Source of the DNA: Desulfurococcales archaeon
GTDB taxonomy: Archaea; Thermoproteota; Thermoprotei_A; Sulfolobales; WAQK01
Length of the DNA: 5,309 bases
Direction: 5' to 3'
NCBI GenBank assembly: GCA_027016915.1
Contig: JALURJ010000106.1
Location: 1 to 5,309 of the forward strand
In this document: one piece after another, positions 1 to 3,289 of the stretch
How positions within the stretch are numbered: position 1 is the stretch's first letter
Layout: each line of letters opens with the position of its first letter
Notes under the pieces: generated by a model
Told to the model about the DNA's origin: nothing
Databases searched by the model: none
Seen by the model: only the letters and a program-made list of their open reading frames with translations
Position numbers and translations under genes: made by a program

Positions 1-579
1 CACGCTTACAGTCTTACCCAGTATATCCTTGGCGTAGGAGAACCAGTCCTCCACGCCTGAGCCTCCGCCAATCTTGATCTCGATGAGGTCGGGTACCTTC
101 TTGCTAAGGCCCCCCACAAGTTTGGGCTGGGTGGCAGCTATGACCCTTATGTCGGCCACGCTGCTGAGGTGCTCCTCGATGAAGCCCAGCTTCTTATCAA
201 CGTTTCCAACCTTGAGAGTGGGGATTCTCCGGTGCAGCTCAAGCTCCGCTGGCGGCTCAGCCCACACCTCCGTGAGAGTGTAGAGGCCCCTGTTCGGGTC
301 GTAGCCATAGGCTCTTACCGCGGCTATGTACATGGGCGGGGCCTCGACCACCGTGACCGGGACAAAGATCTCGGTACCGCTGGTCGGCGTGTGGGGCCTA
401 TCGTCTATTATCAGGGCATGCGTCATGCCGGCCTTATAGCCGGCGAAGGCCAGGAGCAGCGGTTTCTCAGACTCCACTCTAGGCCAGCTCCTGATTCTAG
501 GCACTATTCGTGACGCCCTTTTCCGGGGCCTTACGCCCAGGCTTCCACGTCTCGGCGCGCTGTGTTTACGATGACCCAT
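1..579 (-). CDS. rpl3: Archaeal 50S ribosomal protein L3 (uL3), C-terminus cut off by window edge
   Basis: Reading the minus strand from the ATG at 579-577 gives 193 uninterrupted codons to the window edge. The product starts MGHRKHSAPRRGSLGVRPRK, the typical archaeal/eukaryotic L3 N-terminal extension. It continues with LLLAFAGYKAGMTHALIID, the conserved 'YKAGMTH' core of the L3 barrel (about residues 45-63). L3 is a primary 23S rRNA-binding protein that reaches toward the peptidyl-transferase centre with a long extension. Archaeal L3 is usually about 330-350 residues, so roughly 55-60% is present. The start is supported by a Shine-Dalgarno-like GGGGAGG on the minus strand (589-595), 9 bases from the ATG. 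It lies 66 bases downstream of the methyltransferase gene on the same strand, the usual order at the head of the archaeal L3-L4-L23-L2 cluster. Identification is from the translated sequence and recall of the family. Confidence 0.96.
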   Translation of the reverse strand, partial: MGHRKHSAPRRGSLGVRPRKRASRIVPRIRSWPRVESEKPLLLAFAGYKAGMTHALIIDDRPHTPTSGTEIFVPVTVVEAPPMYIAAVRAYGYDPNRGLYTLTEVWAEPPAELELHRRIPTLKVGNVDKKLGFIEEHLSSVADIRVIAATQPKLVGGLSKKVPDLIEIKIGGGSGVEDWFSYAKDILGKTVSV

Positions 580-630
580 CCTTGCCAGCCTCCCCTACAC
601 TAGATCCCGGACACACTCACAGGACATTGG

Positions 631-640
631 TTTATATGGT
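631..640 (-). promoter_or_regulatory. TATA box for the L3 / ribosomal-protein operon
   Basis: The minus strand reads CGGAAACCATATAAACC here. The core ACCATATAAA has a purine-rich stretch just upstream that fits a BRE. Start of transcription is expected about 25 bases downstream, near 605-610. This would give a leader of about 25-30 bases that carries the Shine-Dalgarno at 589-595. The box begins only 5 bases after the methyltransferase stop codon (646-648), so the ribosomal-protein genes appear to have their own promoter in addition to any read-through. Confidence 0.65.
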
Positions 641-645
641 TTCCG

Positions 646-1497
646 TTAGGACCGGCCAAGAACGTTAAGGATCCCCAGCACTATGAAGACAGCCTCCTCG
701 GTCCTAACGGTCCTGGTGCCCTGCTCAGGGACGAAGTTCACCACCATGCTGGCCCGCTCCTCTAGGTCGAACCTCTCCCTCCTAGCTATGAGGTATAGCC
801 CCTCATGGGGCCCGCCGAAAAGCACCAGCACCTTGCCAGCCTCCCCAAGCCTCTTCTCAAGCTCCCAACGAACCCTCTCGAGCGGCACACCCCACCTGCT
901 AGTAGCTATAACCAGGTCGGCCCCGGCAGCCTCGATGGCGCCCAGCAGCCCTTCAGCCTTCACTACGCTGAAACCCCAATAGTAGGGTGGCTCCTCCACC
1001 ACACCCTCAAGGGGGCTTAGACTAGTTATCCTTATAGCGATCCTGGACATCCGGGGAACCCTGGGGCCCTCGGCAACAAGAGGCTTCCCCAGGCCCACAT
1101 CCACCACAAGCTTGTCTCCCGAGTACCCTAAAACCACTCCCTCCCGGTACTCGCCAGCCCTGGGCTTGGAGGTGCTGGGATGGTGGGGGGTCTGCAGTGG
1201 GGGTAGAAGCCCGGCGTATCTTAGAATGGGCTTCAGCGGAACCAGCCTCTTCCTGAGATGCGGAGGGGTTTCCAGGTATCTAAGCACCTCCACAAAGACC
1301 CTGAAGTCCTTCCTATACCTCTCCGAGTCGAGGTAGACTATGATCTCCTCGACCCTGAATATGGCGGCGGCCCTCCCTATAAGGCCTGCCTTGAGGGTCT
1401 TCTCCCTTAGAGAGGGTTCCACGGAGAGGGTGGAAGCCGGTACAGCTATGCTTAGCCTGACGCTCCTGCGGGGCGGCGGGCTTGGCTGCGCAGACAC
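646..1497 (-). CDS. SPOUT-family RNA methyltransferase (PF02598/COG2106, MTH1 type)
   Basis: This is a 283-residue protein, close to the usual family length. The C-terminal SPOUT knot is clear: VLVLFGGPHEGLY at about 223-235 matches the first SAM-binding loop, and NFVPEQGTRTVRTEEAV at 254-270 matches the family's conserved 'N-P-Q-G-T-x-TVRTEEA' second loop. The N-terminal half-domain (16-56, SIAVPAS to IIVYLD) is the other half of the Rossmann-like fold. A beta-rich insert (about 112-168) corresponds to the OB-like barrel seen in the archaeal homologue MTH1. Family members use S-adenosylmethionine; eukaryotic homologues (SPOUT1/C9orf114) have been linked to N3-methyluridine in rRNA, so an rRNA target is plausible but not shown here. 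The start is GTG at 1497-1495, supported by GAGGGGG at 1504-1510 with 6 bases of spacing. The gene directly precedes L3 on the same strand, a recurrent archaeal arrangement that fits a ribosome-biogenesis role. Confidence 0.9.
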   Translation of the reverse strand: MSAQPSPPPRRSVRLSIAVPASTLSVEPSLREKTLKAGLIGRAAAIFRVEEIIVYLDSERYRKDFRVFVEVLRYLETPPHLRKRLVPLKPILRYAGLLPPLQTPHHPSTSKPRAGEYREGVVLGYSGDKLVVDVGLGKPLVAEGPRVPRMSRIAIRITSLSPLEGVVEEPPYYWGFSVVKAEGLLGAIEAAGADLVIATSRWGVPLERVRWELEKRLGEAGKVLVLFGGPHEGLYLIARRERFDLEERASMVVNFVPEQGTRTVRTEEAVFIVLGILNVLGRS

Positions 1498-1534
1498 TTT
1501 GAACCCCCTCTGCTCAGCGTTGCAAAGTAACCTT

Positions 1535-1542
1535 AATATATT
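1535..1542. promoter_or_regulatory. Palindromic TATA element, possibly a shared divergent promoter
   Basis: AATATATT is a perfect palindrome in an otherwise GC-rich stretch. Read on the minus strand, a start about 26 bases away falls near 1512, leaving a leader of about 15 bases that contains the GAGGGGG site of the methyltransferase. Read on the plus strand, the start falls near 1565, about 8 bases before the small ORF at 1573. One TATA element could therefore serve both genes, with flanking BRE/initiator bases setting the direction. Position and sequence are observed; bidirectional use is inference. Confidence 0.45.
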
Positions 1543-1572
1543 GATAAGAGATAGTCCGAGCAGGGGACATGT

Positions 1573-1683
1573 ATGGGGGGAAGGCAGAGGACAACGCTGT
1601 TCATGGGCCTGACAAGGGCGGAGCAGCAGAGCGAAGAAAGGGCGCGTAAAGGTAAGGGTTACAAGAAGAAGAAAGGAAAATAG
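1573..1683 (+). CDS. Small, highly basic protein of 36 residues (hypothetical)
   Basis: The ATG at 1573 opens a 36-codon frame ending in TAG at 1681-1683. The product begins MGGRQRTTLFMGLTRAEQQ and ends in a lysine/glycine tail (KGKGYKKKKGK, residues 26-36). I count 7 Lys, 5 Arg and 3 Glu, for a net charge near +9, which suggests RNA, ribosome or DNA binding. The codons (CTG, AGG, GAG, GCG, AAG) match the neighbouring real genes. An in-frame TAG at 1552 limits extension upstream, and an internal ATG (residue 11, 1603) is an alternative start. A partial Shine-Dalgarno, AGGGG at 1562-1566, lies 6 bases before the ATG, and the palindromic TATA element is about 30 bases upstream. It is divergent from a ribosome-related gene, so a small ribosomal accessory protein is a reasonable guess, but I do not recognise a family. 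Confidence 0.45.
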   Translation: MGGRQRTTLFMGLTRAEQQSEERARKGKGYKKKKGK

Positions 1684-1691
1684 GCCTGCCC

Positions 1692-1721
1692 AACACCTAT
1701 TTCAGCGGCCGATGAGGTGTT
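1692..1721 (+). other. Inverted repeat / hairpin behind the small ORF
   Basis: AACACCT (1692-1698) is the exact reverse complement of AGGTGTT (1715-1721). The 16-base loop contains the palindrome CGGCCG. With one bulged T, the C at 1691 and the G at 1723 would add an outer pair. The hairpin begins 8 bases after the small ORF's stop codon. It could stabilise or end that transcript, or be part of a structured RNA. No T-run follows directly, so it is not a classical intrinsic terminator. Confidence 0.4.
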
Positions 1722-1822
1722 TGCCGAGTAATGACTCCAGGATGATTAGCCTTAGCACCGAGGCCCAGAAAAATCCGGATCCCCTGCTTAGCTCGGCTCA
1801 CACCTCCCCTGCGCGCTGCGAG

Positions 1823-1882
1823 TCAGTTTTTGCACCCTTCCCCATCCCCGTTACGGGTCGGCGCTCAGCAGCTGGTCATCAT
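1823..1882 (-). ncRNA. Weak candidate C/D box guide sRNA
   Basis: On the minus strand a perfect C box (ATGATGA, 1882-1876) is followed 60 bases later by a D box (CTGA, 1826-1823), the length expected of archaeal C/D sRNAs. An internal CTGA (1868-1865) could be D', though only 7 bases separate it from C; a CCGA just beyond gives a 14-base guide instead. The internal C' box is poor (a GGATGGG-like sequence at best). A TATA-like TTAACATAAA on the minus strand (1901-1910) lies about 20-28 bases before the C box, which fits an independent short transcript. No target was identified. The box sequences are observed; the RNA gene is inference and could be chance. Confidence 0.22.
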
Positions 1883-1900
1883 TTGGTAGCTCCACCCTGC

Positions 1901-1910
1901 TTTATGTTAA
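1901..1910 (+). promoter_or_regulatory. TATA-like box for the 77-residue protein gene
   Basis: TTTATGTTAA sits in an AT-rich island within GC-rich sequence. A start about 26 bases downstream would fall near 1931 and leave a leader of roughly 35 bases carrying the strong Shine-Dalgarno at 1954-1962. The reverse strand of the same bases could serve the candidate RNA on the other side. No other box upstream of this gene has equally good spacing. Confidence 0.4.
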
Positions 1911-1953
1911 AAACACCGTTATTAGGATCCCCATTAAACTAGGCTTGAGACGT

Positions 1954-1962
1954 GGAGGGGTG
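1954..1962 (+). promoter_or_regulatory. Shine-Dalgarno site that fixes the start of the 77-residue protein
   Basis: GGAGGGGTG closely matches the archaeal consensus GGAGGTG. It ends 4 bases before the ATG at 1967 (6 bases if the core GGAGGGG is counted). A GTG at 1952 opens the same frame five codons earlier but would place the site inside the coding region, so the ATG is preferred. Confidence 0.7.
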
Positions 1963-1966
1963 TAGG

Positions 1967-2200
1967 ATGGGGATAGTCAGGATATACTTTACGTCGTTCA
2001 GCGATGAAAAGTACGGCGAGGTGCTTGAAGAGGTTAAAAGGATAGCTGGCGATGACCGGGTTGTAGAGCACCCCAGCAGGGTCGTGGCGGAGTTCAGGTA
2101 CATAGAGGTTAGAAACGCCGACAAGAAGCTGGCCGGGAGGCTGGAGGAGGCTCTCAGAAAACACCTCCCCCAGTTCAAGATAGACTATGTGGAACCCTAG
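1967..2200 (+). CDS. Conserved-looking hypothetical protein, 77 aa, ferredoxin-like fold predicted
   Basis: The ATG at 1967 is chosen because of the strong Shine-Dalgarno just upstream. The product starts MGIVRIYFTSFSDEKYGEV and ends in FKIDYVEP. By eye the order is strand (2-10), helix (13-27), strand (31-37), strand (38-47), helix (50-66), strand (69-75). This is the beta-alpha-beta-beta-alpha-beta order of a ferredoxin-like fold, common in small RNA-binding, metal-binding or regulatory proteins. There is no signal peptide, membrane segment or Cys pair, so it should be a soluble cytoplasmic protein without a metal cluster. The composition is rich in charged residues, as in thermophile proteins. 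It lies 88 bases before the ATPase gene on the same strand, but an apparent promoter in between argues that it is not strictly part of that operon. I do not recognise a family. Confidence 0.8.
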   Translation: MGIVRIYFTSFSDEKYGEVLEEVKRIAGDDRVVEHPSRVVAEFRYIEVRNADKKLAGRLEEALRKHLPQFKIDYVEP

Positions 2201-2219
2201 GCATGGAGGTTTAATGCAT

Positions 2220-2230
2220 ATGAATATATG
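2220..2230 (+). promoter_or_regulatory. TATA box for the ATPase-VWA operon
   Basis: ATGAATATATG is the only AT-rich segment of suitable composition in the 88-base gap before the ATPase gene. A start about 26 bases downstream falls near 2250-2255, leaving a leader of about 35 bases that contains the site GGTGGTT used by the TTG start at 2289. Confidence 0.5.
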
Positions 2231-2270
2231 AGTTTCCGCCCATAACCCAAAGATTGGTGCAGACCGAACA

Positions 2271-2284
2271 CACCAGTGGTGGTT
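2271..2284 (+). other. Palindrome overlapping the ribosome binding site of the ATPase gene
   Basis: CACCA-G-TGGTG (2271-2281) is a perfect inverted repeat around one central base. Its right arm overlaps GGTGGTT (2278-2284), the probable Shine-Dalgarno site 4 bases before the TTG start. In RNA, CACC could pair with GGTG over a 3-base loop and mask the site; in DNA it could be an operator. The stem is short for a thermophile, so a regulatory role is speculative. Confidence 0.3.
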
Positions 2285-2288
2285 ATAG

Positions 2289-3284
2289 TTGGAGGAGCAG
2301 GAGAGGCTTGCAGAGGAGGTTGTGGAGGCCAAGCAACACACAGTTAGCCGCGGGGAGGCTGAGAAGGAGGCTAAAGCTATTGTGGAGAAGGTGAAAAGCA
2401 TATACGGGGAACTGCTGGAGCCCAGGGAGCCCATTAGGAACCCCGAGGAAATGGTCAGGAGACTGAGGCAGGACTACCGCCTCCTGGTGGACAGAGAACT
2501 GGTGTACCTTGTCGTAGCCGCCTTCCTGAACGGCAGGCCGGTGCTGTTTGAAGGTCCGCCGGGCACCGGGAAGACGGAGATAGGGGAGGCCATACTGGGC
2601 CTCTGGTCGGGGAAGAACGCCTTCGTCCTACCCTGCAGCGAGAACTACGACGAGTACAGGGTCATAGGCGACTTCCACCCCCTCATGGCTATGAAGTACG
2701 GGTTCAACGAGGAGAGCTTCATACCGCGCCCCCTACTAGCAGCAGTTCTGCTGGACACAGGCGTCCTGGTGGACGAGATACGGAGGAGCAGCGAGGAGTT
2801 CCAGAACATGCTTCTCGACATAGTTGACAAGAGGAGAATAATTGTCCCCGAACTGCGCAGAGTGTTCCGGGCAAACGGGCTGGGCTTCCAGGTGATCTTC
2901 ACAAGCAACCCCGAAGACATAGCCCAGAACGAGCTAAGCGACGCCTTCCTCCGAAGAGTCGTCCGGGTCAAGTTCACGTATCCAAGCCCGGAGAGGGAGG
3001 CCGAGATAGTCAGGATAAGGCTATCATCAGCGCCGCGCCTCCCAGACAACCTGCTGTCAATGATGATCGAGTGTGTCAATGAGCTTAGAAGCGTTGCAAC
3101 CCACAAGCCGGGGCCCGCCGACACCGTTCTCTGGGCCCAGCTTGCAGCGAAGATGGCTGAGCTAAGGGGCTCGTCTACAGTCTCCATAGACGACGTCGTC
3201 TCCGCCGCCAGGGTGGTGCTTTTCAAGAGAGACGAGGACGAGGAGACCGTGGAGGATGTTGTGAGGAAGTTCTTCGGCAAATAG
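2289..3284 (+). CDS. MoxR-family AAA+ ATPase (CoxD-like)
   Basis: This 331-residue AAA+ protein should use ATP to remodel a client together with the VWA protein encoded next. Walker A is GPPGTGKT (89-96, Lys95), and Walker B is VLVDE (159-163) with catalytic Glu163. Sensor 1 is in FTSNP (Asn207), and the arginine finger is in FLRRV (Arg222/223). The segment 118-150, containing VIGDFHPL, sits where MoxR proteins carry their helix-2 insert. The lid (about 245-315) has KPGPADTVLWA (273-283), resembling the 'KPS..E.LDW' sensor-2 variant I recall for CoxD-like MoxR proteins rather than the arginine-bearing GASPR form. Residues 1-50 are a charged helical extension, and the C-terminus is acidic (314-324). 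The start is TTG: the preceding codon is an in-frame TAG, and GGTGGTT lies 4 bases upstream. The length is normal for the family. MoxR proteins nearly always pair with a VWA protein, as here with a 5-base gap. The client is unknown. Confidence 0.92.
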   Translation: MEEQERLAEEVVEAKQHTVSRGEAEKEAKAIVEKVKSIYGELLEPREPIRNPEEMVRRLRQDYRLLVDRELVYLVVAAFLNGRPVLFEGPPGTGKTEIGEAILGLWSGKNAFVLPCSENYDEYRVIGDFHPLMAMKYGFNEESFIPRPLLAAVLLDTGVLVDEIRRSSEEFQNMLLDIVDKRRIIVPELRRVFRANGLGFQVIFTSNPEDIAQNELSDAFLRRVVRVKFTYPSPEREAEIVRIRLSSAPRLPDNLLSMMIECVNELRSVATHKPGPADTVLWAQLAAKMAELRGSSTVSIDDVVSAARVVLFKRDEDEETVEDVVRKFFGK

Positions 3285-3289
3285 CCGGG

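Larger units (their letters stand above)
1684..1966. other. Intergenic stretch without a convincing protein gene
   Basis: These 283 bases lie between the small basic ORF and the 77-residue protein. Open frames here give Ser/Pro/Cys-rich translations unlike the neighbouring proteins. I looked for tRNA T-arm and acceptor patterns on both strands and found none. What is visible is a hairpin just after the small ORF (1692-1721), a plus-strand T5 run at 1827-1831 that could act as a weak terminator, an A5 run near 1769-1773 (T5 on the minus strand), a minus-strand candidate C/D box RNA (1823-1882), and an AT-rich promoter-like segment at 1901-1937. Confidence 0.6.

Noticed and set aside
74..513. 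Plus-strand frames opposite L3
   Set aside because: The minus strand encodes an unmistakable L3 across the whole segment; these frames are its shadows.
1712..1942. Open frame of 76 codons on the plus strand in the intergenic stretch
   Set aside because: The translation is rich in Ser, Pro and Cys with no fold-like pattern, there is no Shine-Dalgarno at its ATG, and it overlaps the promoter of the next gene.
1684..1950. Possible intron-containing tRNA in the intergenic gap
   Set aside because: No T-arm (GGTTC-like) sequence with matching acceptor stem was found on either strand.
1952..1966. Upstream GTG start for the 77-residue protein (82 residues)
   Set aside because: It would put the strong Shine-Dalgarno GGAGGGGTG inside the coding region; the ATG at 1967 is correctly spaced from it.
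1934..2434. Open frame of 166 codons on the minus strand
   Set aside because: It is antisense to the well-supported 77-residue gene and the start of the ATPase gene; its composition is that of a shadow frame.
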